Below, piece after piece: positions 8,645-18,480 of a stretch of 64,000 bases of DNA (positions are counted from its first letter, which is position 1; each line of letters starts with the position of its first letter). The translations under genes were made by a program, and so were the position numbers. Location: assembly GCF_041006295.1 (NCBI RefSeq), contig NZ_CP158487.1, positions 1 through 64,000 of the forward strand, read 5' to 3'. The notes beneath the pieces are model-generated. The model saw only the letters and a list, made by a program, of their open reading frames with translations. It was not told the DNA's origin and did no database searches. Origin of the DNA: Candidatus Nanosynbacter sp. TM7-074 (GTDB lineage: Bacteria; Patescibacteriota; Saccharimonadia; Saccharimonadales; Saccharimonadaceae).

Positions 8645-10504
8645 TTATACCTCTCCATAACCACCAATTGGTGTATCAGACGGCTTTACTTGTTGAGCTA
8701 CGGGATTGGTGTTAATTAGGTTATACTCAGTGTCGCTAGCTTGAATTTGGATATGAACGTGATTTTGTCCAGCAAAGAATAAGCCCTGACCGACCGGGAA
8801 ATTAGATAGTCGTTTTTGTTCTTCGTCGGTCAATTTAAATACCTGAGCGAGGACATCAACAGCACTAGTAGACTGTTTTAATAATAATTGCATTGATGAG
8901 TTTGAGACTATGGCGCGACCCATCTTACTGCCAACGAAATCTTCCACGTCCTGAGTGATGGTAGTTAATCCTAATTGATACTTACGAGCACGTTTTGCTA
9001 GAGAGAATAAGAAGTTGGCGGAGTCGTCATATTTCATCAATTGCCAAGCCTCATCCACGATCAGCATGCGCTTTTTCTGGTCGGTGCGTGTAATGTTCCA
9101 GATGTGGTTCAGGACGATATACATTGCGGTTGGTCTAAGTTCATCTTCGAGGTCACGAATATTAAACACCACCATATTATTGTTGATATCAATATTACTT
9201 TGCTGTGAGAAAATACCAGCAAATGTTCCGGAGGTAAATTTGCGTAGACGCTGCGCTAAGCTTGGCCCAGTGCCGCCCATGTGAAGCAAGGTATCGTATA
9301 AATCGGAAATTGTTGGAGGGGTGGAATTGTGAGTCAGTGGATCAGATGTAATGCCAACTCGCGCATAGGTATCAATGAGCGCTTGATCGATATCTGCTTC
9401 TTCCGCCGGCGTTAATCCCGCTACAACTTGCCCGCCAGCTGTTGTTTGCGCCCCGCCTAGCATTTGTCGCAATAATCCATGCAGCGTTACTAGGTTTGCT
9501 CTTAAGGCGTCGTCCGCCTCGTCGGTATCGATGACTCGCGGTAAGTCAAAAGGATTAATCCTTGTATCGCTATTTAGACTTAGTCGAATATAACTACCGC
9601 CAACTGCGTCACAAAGTTTTTGATACTCATTTTCTGGGTCAATAATCACAATATCTGACCCAACCATCATACTTCTTAGAGCCTCTAATTTAACAGTAAA
9701 TGATTTACCAGCACCAGATTTAGCAAACACCACCATATTGGCATTTTCCAGACTAAACCTGTCAAAAATAACCAGACCGTTATTGTGCATATTAATTCCA
9801 TATAGAACACCCTTGTTATCTGTCAGGTCGGCTGAAGTGAATGGGAAGCTGGTAGAAATTGCGCCCGTATTCATATTACGGCGAATTTGCAGCTCATCGG
9901 TTAACTGTGGAACTGTGCTATTGAGCCCCTGCTCTTGTTGACTAGAAGCTACTTTAGAGAAGACTAATTGCTGTCCAAATATTGTTTCAATCTTATGCTG
10001 CACGAAGTTCAGTTCATCCATACTGTCGGCATAAATTGTAATATATAGCCCGTAGCGGAAGAATTTCTCTGCTCCAATCTGTAGCTGATCGCGTAATTCT
10101 TCGGCGTCTTGTAAGGCAGCTTCCAGTCCTGGATCGCGCACACGCCCCTTTTCTGAATTGATATTCATGCTAGCTTCCAGCTGGGTAACTTTTTTGCGCA
10201 GATTATTCAATACAATTTGCGTATCAACCGGATAAATAAACATACTAATATCCAGTACTTCATCGATATTAATGACTGAACTGAGCCAGCCGGTGTAGAT
10301 TTGTCGTGGATAGCCATAAACATACATAGTACGACCATATTTTGAACCTAGTCGGAAATGATCGGAATGAAGTTCAATGCTACTTGGCGCAATAAAATCA
10401 CGCAGCGTACGGACACCGGTTAGAAAGGCCTGTTCAACTTCAGCTTGTTCGCGCGCTCGTTGTTGTGCGGCAATATCAACAGCGTCTAATTTCTTCTTTG
10501 CCAT
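8645..10504 (-). CDS. VirB4/TraC-family T4SS ATPase
   Basis: This 619-residue cytoplasmic ATPase powers type IV secretion and pilus assembly. Residues about 30-230 form the CagE/TrbE/VirB4-type N-terminal domain. Walker A is AKSGAGKSFT (about 261-270) and Walker B is RMLIVDEAW (about 480-490), followed by the VirB4-like ITQDVEDF and LLLKQS motifs. Its ATG shares an A with the stop of the preceding TraC-like gene (TAATG), so the two are coupled. The length is at the short end for VirB4 (usually 600-850 residues), in keeping with Gram-positive-type systems. This is the best marker that the locus is a T4SS derivative. Confidence 0.93.
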   Translation of the reverse strand: MAKKKLDAVDIAAQQRAREQAEVEQAFLTGVRTLRDFIAPSSIELHSDHFRLGSKYGRTMYVYGYPRQIYTGWLSSVINIDEVLDISMFIYPVDTQIVLNNLRKKVTQLEASMNINSEKGRVRDPGLEAALQDAEELRDQLQIGAEKFFRYGLYITIYADSMDELNFVQHKIETIFGQQLVFSKVASSQQEQGLNSTVPQLTDELQIRRNMNTGAISTSFPFTSADLTDNKGVLYGINMHNNGLVIFDRFSLENANMVVFAKSGAGKSFTVKLEALRSMMVGSDIVIIDPENEYQKLCDAVGGSYIRLSLNSDTRINPFDLPRVIDTDEADDALRANLVTLHGLLRQMLGGAQTTAGGQVVAGLTPAEEADIDQALIDTYARVGITSDPLTHNSTPPTISDLYDTLLHMGGTGPSLAQRLRKFTSGTFAGIFSQQSNIDINNNMVVFNIRDLEDELRPTAMYIVLNHIWNITRTDQKKRMLIVDEAWQLMKYDDSANFLFSLAKRARKYQLGLTTITQDVEDFVGSKMGRAIVSNSSMQLLLKQSTSAVDVLAQVFKLTDEEQKRLSNFPVGQGLFFAGQNHVHIQIQASDTEYNLINTNPVAQQVKPSDTPIGGYGEV

Positions 10505-11379
10505 TATAATCTTTCTCCTGTTGGTGCTTGCCCTGTGCCTTTAGTGACATAGGTGGTAGTGAGTTCACTCGGGTCGATTTCTGACAGTGATTCACGTGAT
10601 GATGTGTCGGGATTATATGATGTGTAGAATAACTCGCCTAGCTGACGGGTGTTTAATTGCCAGCTTTTTACTCCAATTTGGAACAAGCCGCTCATTACTG
10701 AATCGATACGATTTTTTATCTCATCCTTTGCTTTTGTGTATGTAACTTGATCAATTTTCGTTACAGTCGCTTCTTTTTTTCCGCTGAAGAAACTACTGAA
10801 TAGTCCTTTTGTTTGCTGTTTGAAAGCATTTTCTTCACCGGCAGGATAATACGGTACAACTACGTAAAAACTTTTATCCATAATGTTTGCTTCTTGCGCT
10901 AAAACATCAATAAAATCCATATAATCATCCATCAGAACATTGAGCAGCATATTATCTTGATTACGTCGGATATCAGCCAATCTGTCTAGATAAGGTCCAA
11001 TGTCTACCCGGCGTGAACGGACTAGAATTTGAATTGGAAAATACAGAGAATTGATAAAATTTTGATAGCTGAACTCTATTCCTTCTCTTTCACGTGAGCT
11101 CATCAGGTCAAAGTTAATGGATTCACACTCAATTACTGCTCGGAAACTGCCATCACTCATAATAATCATATTTTCACGCATTTCAGAAAACAGGAGAGTG
11201 TTTTGAGTGCTGATTGGTCCACTTTGTTTTTTATTTTCTGGTGACTTATCCGGGGTTGGTGTAGTAGCAGATCCTGCTATGGTTGTATTTACGGCGGATT
11301 GCTGAGGAATATTAGGAATAGCCGCATTGGTTTGCGGTAATTGCTGATTCAATTGCTGATTTTGTAACTCTGGTTGCAT
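10504..11379 (-). CDS. TraC-like T4SS accessory protein
   Basis: The start is set at the ATG 11379, which follows AGGTGGGG; a GTG nine bases earlier is the alternative. The 291-residue protein opens with about 55 Gln/Asn/Pro-rich residues, then a folded region (about 65-270) with SDGSFRAVIECESINFDLMS and IQILVRSRRVDIGPYLDRL. This resembles the N-terminal domain of TraC/VirB4-type proteins without the ATPase core, as found beside PrgI and VirB4 in Gram-positive conjugative loci. It is flanked by PrgI and VirB4 with tight coupling. No membrane segment is seen, so it probably acts at the cytoplasmic face. Confidence 0.75.
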   Translation of the reverse strand: MQPELQNQQLNQQLPQTNAAIPNIPQQSAVNTTIAGSATTPTPDKSPENKKQSGPISTQNTLLFSEMRENMIIMSDGSFRAVIECESINFDLMSSREREGIEFSYQNFINSLYFPIQILVRSRRVDIGPYLDRLADIRRNQDNMLLNVLMDDYMDFIDVLAQEANIMDKSFYVVVPYYPAGEENAFKQQTKGLFSSFFSGKKEATVTKIDQVTYTKAKDEIKNRIDSVMSGLFQIGVKSWQLNTRQLGELFYTSYNPDTSSRESLSEIDPSELTTTYVTKGTGQAPTGERL

Positions 11380-11388
11380 AAACCCCAC

Positions 11389-12273
11389 CTAACGTAATGA
11401 AATCACCACTTCCTCTTCTGCTAATTTATTTTCTTGCTGAATTCGATTCGCCTCACGCGAAATCGTTTCAACCGAAAGGTCGCTGTGATTATTTGCCAAA
11501 TCTATTATAGCAGGTGATACGTCGTTTAAGCTAGTTTGCGGCGTGGCGGTCGGTTGGCTATTTGTAGGTTTATTATCTGACAGCGGATTGATTGTTGACT
11601 GGCGCATTGTTGGGTATGGATTGACTATAAGTTGCGCTGTTGGAGTAGAGTTTGTCAATTGAGAAGTTGCTACCGTTGTCGTTTGTGCTGTTTGCATCTT
11701 TTGAATTACTTCTTCTCTTCTGCGTATGTCTGATTGCCTCATTAAATTATTAATGTTTTGTGCCGTAGTGCTATTTTCATCTAGGATATCATTAGCTGCC
11801 CGACCTTCATTAAACAGATCCGCTTGCATTGAACTATTCGGGTTATTAACTCCACGAATTGACCAACCTTGGCTGTCTACTAGGTTTGCTAGATATGACA
11901 ATCGCCTTTGAACCTCGGCTTGATCGTATTTATTGCCGTATATTTTCTCCTCCGTTTTTGGTGCGATAACTTCTACTAACGTTTCAATACCGTCAGGCTG
12001 CCATAGGCGTTTTTTTGGTTTTAACATAAAAGAAATAACTGCCGCAAGGTATACTTCCATCGGTTGATCTTTTTTAAGAGGTAAAGCTAAAGCCCCAAAA
12101 AACAAAACAACCGGCATTGGAATTAAAAATAAGGGTAGTAACAATTGGCTCAAAGCATATGCAATACCAATTCCAGCAACTGCGATAATTAAAAACACAA
12201 ACTGCCGGAAACTAAATGGTCCAAGTAGTTTATCCTCCGCCTCGACATCTTGAGGAACTTTATACACCGACAT
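11389..12273 (-). CDS. PrgI-family (VirB3-like) T4SS membrane protein
   Basis: The 294-residue protein begins YKVPQDVEAEDKLLGPFSFR and then two membrane segments (about 27-45 and 50-66), the usual PrgI layout of about 100 residues. A later KPKKRLWQPDG stretch marks the end of that domain. The remaining 190 residues are polar and Thr/Asn/Gln-rich, probably a cytoplasmic tail. PrgI and VirB3 pair with VirB4 in T4SS inner-membrane platforms. A -10 box TATAAT at 12283-12288 lies only nine bases from the ATG, so a promoter inside the locus may drive a leaderless message from here. Confidence 0.85.
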   Translation of the reverse strand: MSVYKVPQDVEAEDKLLGPFSFRQFVFLIIAVAGIGIAYALSQLLLPLFLIPMPVVLFFGALALPLKKDQPMEVYLAAVISFMLKPKKRLWQPDGIETLVEVIAPKTEEKIYGNKYDQAEVQRRLSYLANLVDSQGWSIRGVNNPNSSMQADLFNEGRAANDILDENSTTAQNINNLMRQSDIRRREEVIQKMQTAQTTTVATSQLTNSTPTAQLIVNPYPTMRQSTINPLSDNKPTNSQPTATPQTSLNDVSPAIIDLANNHSDLSVETISREANRIQQENKLAEEEVVISLR

Positions 12274-12282
12274 ACTGCTTAT

Positions 12283-12288
12283 ATTATA
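12283..12288 (-). promoter_or_regulatory. -10 box upstream of the PrgI gene
   Basis: TATAAT on the minus strand with nine bases to the ATG at 12273. Expected transcription start falls at or just before the start codon, so the mRNA would be leaderless. It lies just upstream of the decayed gene end at 12303. Confidence 0.5.
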
Positions 12289-12302
12289 TCAAAATATGGA
12301 GA

Positions 12303-13156
12303 TTATAGCATGTTGCGGAAAATCTCAAATTGCTCTTTAGCCGCGTCAGTTGCATTAGCTGACAACCTCCTGTCAGTAAGAATTGTGTTGATAACTTTCT
12401 TAAGATCTTGACGTTTCTTATCAGTAATAACAGATGTAGTATTTACAGCTTCTATCAACAGTTTAACAGCATCAGCATCCGTAGTTACGCTAAAGTCTCC
12501 GGTTTATACTTACCACCCTCTAGCCATTCGGCAAAGTAATTCAGAAATCACCTACTGTTATTAATATCGCCCTTCAGCATATCATCGATGAGCTTACCTC
12601 CCATAAAGGACGCCTTATTCCTTACGCCAGATTCTGCTAGTGCTGAAGCTGCAGAAGAATAGAATTCTGGCGGCAATTCACTAAGAAGCTCGGCGACTTC
12701 TGTTGCGGTACCGTATTTAATCTGCTCTTCAATTGCGGCTTCACGTACAAATATACTATCTGCTGATAAAATATCGTCCACCAGAAAGAGTTACGGAATT
12801 TGTCTAAAGATATCCTTGTCTCTGTCTTGAGCCAATTTGTAGTGCTTTATAATCTGATGAGCTTCATCAACTGACTTGGAGTACTCGCTGCGGTTGGTTG
12901 ATATGGCTGAGGCTAAGGCGGCATTCGCGCCAAGTAAATTGCCTTTATCATCCCTAATACATGGCCACCAGCTTTTTCTCGAAGCTCCTTGTTGTTTAAT
13001 AACTGATTTGCAAAATTACTATGCTGTTGACGTTGAGCATTATTTTTAATCAAGCCCTCTGTTGCGATTTTAGTCTCCATGTCGCTAATATCATTCATGA
13101 AGTCGGTCTGTTTTTTATGCGCTTTCAATCTTGCCAAGTTGCATAATTAGTCGACA
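12303..13156 (-). pseudogene. Decayed C-terminal third of the TrbL-like protein gene
   Basis: This stretch reads as one coding sequence broken several times. From 13137 one frame gives ARLKAHKKQTDFMNDISD and on to GHVLG. The frame then shifts to one giving DDKGNLLGANAALASAISTN, runs to an in-frame TAA near 12795, continues as FLVDDILSADSIFVREAAIE and on to DINNSR, meets an in-frame TGA near 12548, and continues as FLNYFAEWLEGGKYKPETLA. A further shift leads to VTTDADAVKLLIEAVNTT and ends FEIFRNML at TAA 12303-12305. Added to the upstream 558-residue protein, this would make about 840 residues, close to the 850-residue paralogue next door. Short frames here could still be translated, but that is doubtful. 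Confidence 0.75.
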
Positions 13157-14833
13157 CTACCCGTAAGCACGATCGTATAAAGATCTTTTATCGTACGTAT
13201 CGCTCGGTGCATGTCCTTGTGTTGCTTCAAGATAACGATTAGAATCTTGCTCAGATAATAATTCAGCGCGTCTGTTGGCTCGTCTAGACTCTAAGTCTGA
13301 CCTCTTATATCTAGCCGTATTTCTAAATGAATTCTCGGCATTTTTTTGTGATGTTTCTAGATCCTTTTTGCGTTGCCTACTATTGTGGTCTGCCCAACGG
13401 CGTAAGCGGTTCGGATTAAACCGCCTCATTTTGTCGTTAGCTAATTTATTATTTTTAGCAATTTCACGCTTATCCTTCGCCCAGTTCTTAGATCTGTCGT
13501 ACCAGCCCTTATTCTTATCATTAACAAATCCAGCAAACTTACCTAACACTCCGCCACTGAACTTCATAATTAGAGGAGTTATAGCCAAAGGTATTATTTG
13601 GACCATCATACCTAAGAGGTGCATCATTCCACCGTTAGGTCCGGTGGCATTTTGAATAATTATTATACCTGCCAACTGAGCTCCACCAAAAACTACAGCA
13701 AATGCTGGGAAGAATATCAGCATCGTCATGAATAGATCACGCCATTTTTTAAACCATTTTTCTGTTCCTGGCAGTAAATAACAAACAAACGCCAGAGGTG
13801 AAATGATAATTAAGATTATAATTAAGGCTTGTCGTGCTGCCATTATCAGTAACACTAATAGCAACGTTAGCCCTAAGCCTACTAATGCAGAAAATGCCAT
13901 TGGGAGTAGTTCTGTACTAAGAGATACTGCATATACTGCCCCGATGCCCAAGGCTCCATTAGATAATATCGTAGTAATAACTTCTGTCCATGTCCAGGGT
14001 GCTCCAGTAGTTTCTCCCAAATTAACGATAGTATTTTTAATGCCTATGAAAGCATCTTGTAGTGCGTATCCAGCTATATTTGACAGGTCTAAGAGTATAG
14101 CGCAGATGGTAAATGACACGTTAACTAGCACTGCTGCAATAATAAGCCTTGGTAGTAGCTTTTTGATACCGTAATTACTAATTCCAACAGACGTTGTCTG
14201 TGAATAGATAATAATTAAGAACCCTATGATAAAAGCCACGTTGCTAATGTTGCGCATAATGGTCCATGCCAGATAAATACCGCTATTTTGGTTAGTGGTT
14301 TCTAACGGCTGGGTTTTTAGAAATTCCTGAAGCGCACTATACATCCAGTCCATGCCAGTCGCCAGATAATTAGCGAGTGGACAGATAATCCACCCTATTC
14401 CCTGTACATCGCAAGAGGTACTACCAGAATCGTTGGACGGCGATTCAATTGAGACTGTCGAAGTACTGGTTTGCTCGTAAGTATCTGGCGGTGTGAATTT
14501 ATAGACTACATGAGTTGCAGAACTTAACGATGTTATGTCGGTTGATGGAAAATATATAGCTTTAGCTTCTTTTTTATTATTGTCCTCGTGTAAAAATACA
14601 ATTGACCCGCTGGGTATGTTTAGTTGCTTGACTTTATTATTGTCGGTTAGTCTTGTATATTTTTCTTCATTATAGGTTAAGTCACGATTATCCCATGTTA
14701 CATCTGCTGCATGAACAGAGGTGGGGTGGATTAGTGTGCTAAGAAAAATGCTCACCAGCAAACCTGCTATCAGCAACACAAACCATCGCAACCCTACATT
14801 TAGAAGTTGCTTACGTGAAATTAACCACTCCAT
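13157..14833 (-). CDS. TrbL/VirB6-like polytopic T4SS protein, C-terminally truncated
   Basis: The 558-residue protein has an N-terminal hydrophobic signal or anchor (about 14-42), an exterior domain, then a conserved CDVQGIGWIICPLANY motif near residue 140. At least six membrane segments follow between about 190 and 430, including FIIGFLIIIYSQ and GISNYGIKKLLPRLIIAA. A basic cytoplasmic tail (about 440-558) closes it. It is a clear paralogue of the next gene (VGISNYGIK.LLPRLII shared). VirB6/TrbL proteins form the inner-membrane channel. Compared with that paralogue it lacks about 280 C-terminal residues, whose remains lie directly downstream; the membrane part is complete. Confidence 0.82.
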   Translation of the reverse strand: MEWLISRKQLLNVGLRWFVLLIAGLLVSIFLSTLIHPTSVHAADVTWDNRDLTYNEEKYTRLTDNNKVKQLNIPSGSIVFLHEDNNKKEAKAIYFPSTDITSLSSATHVVYKFTPPDTYEQTSTSTVSIESPSNDSGSTSCDVQGIGWIICPLANYLATGMDWMYSALQEFLKTQPLETTNQNSGIYLAWTIMRNISNVAFIIGFLIIIYSQTTSVGISNYGIKKLLPRLIIAAVLVNVSFTICAILLDLSNIAGYALQDAFIGIKNTIVNLGETTGAPWTWTEVITTILSNGALGIGAVYAVSLSTELLPMAFSALVGLGLTLLLVLLIMAARQALIIILIIISPLAFVCYLLPGTEKWFKKWRDLFMTMLIFFPAFAVVFGGAQLAGIIIIQNATGPNGGMMHLLGMMVQIIPLAITPLIMKFSGGVLGKFAGFVNDKNKGWYDRSKNWAKDKREIAKNNKLANDKMRRFNPNRLRRWADHNSRQRKKDLETSQKNAENSFRNTARYKRSDLESRRANRRAELLSEQDSNRYLEATQGHAPSDTYDKRSLYDRAYG

Positions 14834-14879
14834 CTGTGGTTATATTAGCATTTTTAAGAGAAAAAGTCAAGAGAAGGGG

Positions 14880-17432
14880 TCAAGCGCCAACTTTACGGAA
14901 TGTGCTATCTAATTTTCCGTTTATATTCTTTGCGGTATTAGGGTTAGATCTGGCCTTAATAGCGGTACTTTTAATATTTAATACGGCAGCTGCAGACTTT
15001 GAATTGGTACCAGCACTAGCTGCACTCATAGATGCGTCAACTAACCATTCAGTGCCTGCTGCATTTTGTACGAGATGTTCTGATTGTAAATTGCCATCTG
15101 CAGCGTTATTTATAGCCATATTCTCTAGATCAGTCATGTTTTTAATCCTGTCTTCTAGAATAGCATCCCCGAATCCGTTACCTAGTATATTATTATCTCC
15201 CTTAGCAAATGCAGCCTTGATGGCACGATTCTTTATGACGGCGTCTTTCCCTGCTAAGCTACTGAGCACATTAGCACGATCGCTAAAACCTCCATTAGAC
15301 ATAGTCTGGTCTATTGCGGCTGCGTACATACTTCGCGAGACTTTTTTACCAGCAGAGGTTTTACCCGTGCTGGCAATAGTAGCTATTTCACTCGATGTCA
15401 TGCCTCTTAGGGCTAGAGCTTGACCTTTAACTTCATTCTCGAATAATTCGTCAGATATAGCTTGACTGCGGGCGGCACCCTCAGATAATCCCGTAGCTCG
15501 TCCGAGCCAACTATTGTCCAGTGCTCTCCTAGGGTTGAGCATAATTCCTGCTCCGCGGGCTAACCTGCTGTTACTACCCCTGAGTGTATCAGCCCCCCTT
15601 CCGAGCCAAGTATTGCCAGACCTACGATTAGCTTGCCTTTTAGCAGAGCTTTTTTGCCAGCCTTTTTTAAGGTCATTTAATCTAGAAGTACCAATAGCTC
15701 CACCTAAACGCTTATTAGCCATGCTACTAAGCCCTCCTAGCTTTGCGCCGATATTACCTAGTGAGCTTAATGAGCTTTTAATCACAAAAGGTGTAGCGCC
15801 TAATGGTAATATGGAGGCAGCCAAGGCTGCGAATTGCATAGTTTCTTTCGGGTTGTTTGGATCGTCTGTGGCTGACGCTGCTAATACAGCCCCTGCTAGT
15901 TTTCCAGCTCCGTACAGAAGAGATATTACAGGGAATACAATTAACAACCCTCTAAACACTGATACCCATTTTTTGAATAAATTTTCAGTGTTTGGGAGAA
16001 GCCATGCTGCAAATGCTAATGGAGATATTGCTATCAATAATATAATGGCAGATTGTCGAACAATTAATATAACTAACACGACAAGCAAGACTAAAAGTAG
16101 AGATAAAATTGTAGGTATACTTACAGCAAGGAATATAAATAAACCTATTCCAGTTAAGGCTAGTCCAATGACAAATAAATTATTAAAAGATCCAGTTGCT
16201 GCTGATTGAGTATCTATTCCTGATGCAGCTCCTTCTAAAACTCCCTTAAGAGAAAAACCGAGTATATTAGATAAGTCTACAGCTAATTGACATAGGTAAA
16301 AAGATAAGTTTACAAGTAAAGCTCCTATTATTAACCTTGGCAGAATTCTCTTAATGCCGTAGTTGCTTATACCGACATTGCTTATTTGGGAAAATATTAC
16401 CCATAAAAATATCAAAGCAAATGTGGCGTTTGCAATGTCGCGAAAGAAATCCCAAGCTTGTTTTAATCCCCCGGATGTAGAATCGTTTTTAAAAATTCCT
16501 GGGTCAATAGATAGAAACTGTGATATTGCGGAGTAGGAGGCGTCTCCCAAGCTACCAGCAAAACTCATCAATGGACAAACCAACCATCCTACACCGTCTA
16601 CGCCACAGGAATTTTTCTCTTCGTCACTTTCTTCTGGCTTATTAAGAGCATTTTCTGCCTCTTGAGCTTTAGCGTCCATCTCTTTTTTAATGTCATCCCA
16701 GGCTATAGTTGTCATATTTTGTATGACTTGACTCTTATCTATACCTGATCTTGAGCTAACACAGTCGGTGAAGTATTGATCCTTGGCGCTAGATCCAGTG
16801 TCTCCGTATTTACGAGAGGATACAGATTCTTCAGCCGCAGCTATACAAGTCCCTATTAATTTCTTTGCAAGCTTACTTTTTGCATTTTGATCACAGCTTA
16901 TGCTATCACCAATAGTTGCGCATCCAGCTTCGATTTTTTCGCTGTCCGGCAACTCCTTATACCAAGTACTATTTGTAATTGTTGGTTTTAGAGCTTCCTC
17001 TAGCTTGGGCATAGTTACTTGATTAGTGGCAGCATCTATTGAGGCCTTTTTTCTGGCATTTTTAACTTGTTCCTCTTTTGATAATTCCACACACCTACCC
17101 TGTGAATAGGGTCCTTCCTTAGGTGTTGATCCCTGTACTTCTCGTGATTCAGCTTTATATCCACTATCACATTTAAGTCTGTCATAGCTCACTCTATGGT
17201 TACTTTTACTACTATAACACCACCACCATCCATCATCTTTACTTTCTTCACCTTGAGGGGTTTTCTTGTAATTACCATATTCAGTATTACAGATAACGGC
17301 ACCTCCTTTAATAGGTTTGGAGGTTGCGTCATCCGCATATGCAACTAAAATTGGCTGCAAAATTATAAAAGCTAGCGATGCAAATAAAATAATCAGCAGT
17401 GGTTTTATAGGATTATAGTAAAAATACCGCAT
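14880..17432 (-). CDS. TrbL/VirB6-like polytopic T4SS protein, full length
   Basis: The 850-residue protein has an N-terminal membrane signal (about 12-32), a Cys-containing exterior domain (about 40-270), the motif CGVDGVGWLVCPLMSF (about 275-290), and six or so membrane segments to about residue 550, including FALIFLWVIFSQ and GISNYGIKRILPRLIIGA. A long basic then helical cytoplasmic tail (about 570-850) carries RRSGNTWLGRGAD. The layout fits the VirB6/TrbL channel subunit with an extended tail. It is the first gene of the minus-strand T4SS set. The ATG lies 8 bases from a TATAAT and inside a 14-base inverted repeat, which suggests control at this promoter. Confidence 0.85.
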   Translation of the reverse strand: MRYFYYNPIKPLLIILFASLAFIILQPILVAYADDATSKPIKGGAVICNTEYGNYKKTPQGEESKDDGWWWCYSSKSNHRVSYDRLKCDSGYKAESREVQGSTPKEGPYSQGRCVELSKEEQVKNARKKASIDAATNQVTMPKLEEALKPTITNSTWYKELPDSEKIEAGCATIGDSISCDQNAKSKLAKKLIGTCIAAAEESVSSRKYGDTGSSAKDQYFTDCVSSRSGIDKSQVIQNMTTIAWDDIKKEMDAKAQEAENALNKPEESDEEKNSCGVDGVGWLVCPLMSFAGSLGDASYSAISQFLSIDPGIFKNDSTSGGLKQAWDFFRDIANATFALIFLWVIFSQISNVGISNYGIKRILPRLIIGALLVNLSFYLCQLAVDLSNILGFSLKGVLEGAASGIDTQSAATGSFNNLFVIGLALTGIGLFIFLAVSIPTILSLLLVLLVVLVILIVRQSAIILLIAISPLAFAAWLLPNTENLFKKWVSVFRGLLIVFPVISLLYGAGKLAGAVLAASATDDPNNPKETMQFAALAASILPLGATPFVIKSSLSSLGNIGAKLGGLSSMANKRLGGAIGTSRLNDLKKGWQKSSAKRQANRRSGNTWLGRGADTLRGSNSRLARGAGIMLNPRRALDNSWLGRATGLSEGAARSQAISDELFENEVKGQALALRGMTSSEIATIASTGKTSAGKKVSRSMYAAAIDQTMSNGGFSDRANVLSSLAGKDAVIKNRAIKAAFAKGDNNILGNGFGDAILEDRIKNMTDLENMAINNAADGNLQSEHLVQNAAGTEWLVDASMSAASAGTNSKSAAAVLNIKSTAIKARSNPNTAKNINGKLDSTFRKVGA

Positions 17433-17460
17433 ATGCTTGCATTATAGCATATGCGGTATT
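17423..17460 (-). promoter_or_regulatory. Inverted repeat around the -10 box of the T4SS operon promoter
   Basis: Two perfect 14-base arms, 17423-17436 and 17447-17460 (AATACCGCATATGC and its complement), enclose a 10-base spacer. The -10 box TATAAT (minus strand, 17441-17446) lies in the spacer and the start codon at 17432 lies in one arm. The position fits a repressor operator that would occlude polymerase; in RNA only part of the hairpin would be transcribed if initiation is leaderless. Confidence 0.65.
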
Positions 17461-17481
17461 GTCATGGTAAGATTAGTGACC

Positions 17482-18354
17482 CTAAGACCACCATGCTTTT
17501 TTTTCTACACCGAATGTTATCTCGTTAAGTTCAATCAGATGTTGAATGTTCGACGTATTAACTTCTACGGACATATTAATAGGACTGGCTTCGAAGTCCT
17601 TATTATTTGATGGCACAGTTATGGTTGCTCCACTTGCCTCAAATCTAACAACTGAATCTTTCGTTCCTTTAGAATTATTGACTGCGATAGGTTGTTTACT
17701 TACTCTCAGTATTTCAGTGTAGTCATAATAAAGCGATCGCTGTTCAACGGTACAGAGTTCCTTTTTGCATGTAGGAGATGTTGGGTTTGAAGCTGCCCAA
17801 AGCTTTCTTATTGCTTCTTTGAATTTTTCTAATTCTTCAGTCTTTTCCGGATTAAACATAGCCGTAGCTAGATTCATTGCCCTTGTGTAGTTTGCGTCAT
17901 CAGAATGATCAACACTAAGCATTTGAATTAGTCGGATTATTCTCAATGCACTCCAAGCTGTTTTCTTTGTTACTGGATCAAAAACAGGCTCTTCACCGTT
18001 ATCATAGTTATTTCTAATAAACTGATCTAAAATTCCTACTAAGTCTTCTCTAGAGGCATTCTTGTCGTCTAAGATACTCAGATCAATACCTTCGTAATTC
18101 CAGTCTTTTAGGGGTTTTAGCATTTCTTCAACATCAGTCTTTCTTGAAACTGGTGTTTTATCTGGCGACGACTCTGGTGCTGGACTCTGAGTTTCTTGCG
18201 CTGTAGATGTTGTGATGTCTGGAGTTGGTGCGCTGTGAGTCTCTCTATTACATCCTGCCGCTCCAATCGAGAATGCTACTGCGCCAATTAGTGCCATTAT
18301 TTTTTTTGGTAGTTCTGAACCGCTTGGGTTAGGGTTTTCATGATTTTTAGCCAT
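17482..18354 (-). CDS. Probable secreted lipoprotein, unknown function
   Basis: The 290-residue protein has a basic N-terminus, a hydrophobic stretch (about 17-32) and a lipobox IGAAGC around residue 34, then a Thr/Pro/Ser-rich linker (about 40-75) with TPDITTSTAQETQSPAPESS, and a folded domain of about 200 residues. No enzyme motif is visible. It stands just upstream of the T4SS operon start, with its stop 50 bases before that gene's ATG on the same strand, so it may be co-regulated. The ATG follows AAAGGACC at a workable distance. The signal peptide and lipid anchor are good; the role is unknown. Confidence 0.7.
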   Translation of the reverse strand: MAKNHENPNPSGSELPKKIMALIGAVAFSIGAAGCNRETHSAPTPDITTSTAQETQSPAPESSPDKTPVSRKTDVEEMLKPLKDWNYEGIDLSILDDKNASREDLVGILDQFIRNNYDNGEEPVFDPVTKKTAWSALRIIRLIQMLSVDHSDDANYTRAMNLATAMFNPEKTEELEKFKEAIRKLWAASNPTSPTCKKELCTVEQRSLYYDYTEILRVSKQPIAVNNSKGTKDSVVRFEASGATITVPSNNKDFEASPINMSVEVNTSNIQHLIELNEITFGVEKKAWWS

Positions 18355-18480
18355 AACGCTTGGGGTCCTTTCTCTGGCATTGCCAGGTGTAATTTATAAA
18401 TCTCCTTAGATTCATTGACCTAATTGCCGTTATAATAACATAAAAATTAAATAAATGCAATAAATACAATATATTTTTAT

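Noticed and set aside
12540..12560. TGA recoded as glycine, as in SR1 and Gracilibacteria
   Set aside because: dnaG and mutM end at TGA with the next gene's start overlapping it, so TGA is a true stop. The TGA here sits in a region with other breaks.
14815..16209. Plus-strand frames opposite the TrbL-like gene
   Set aside because: They mirror a membrane protein on the other strand and have no start signals.
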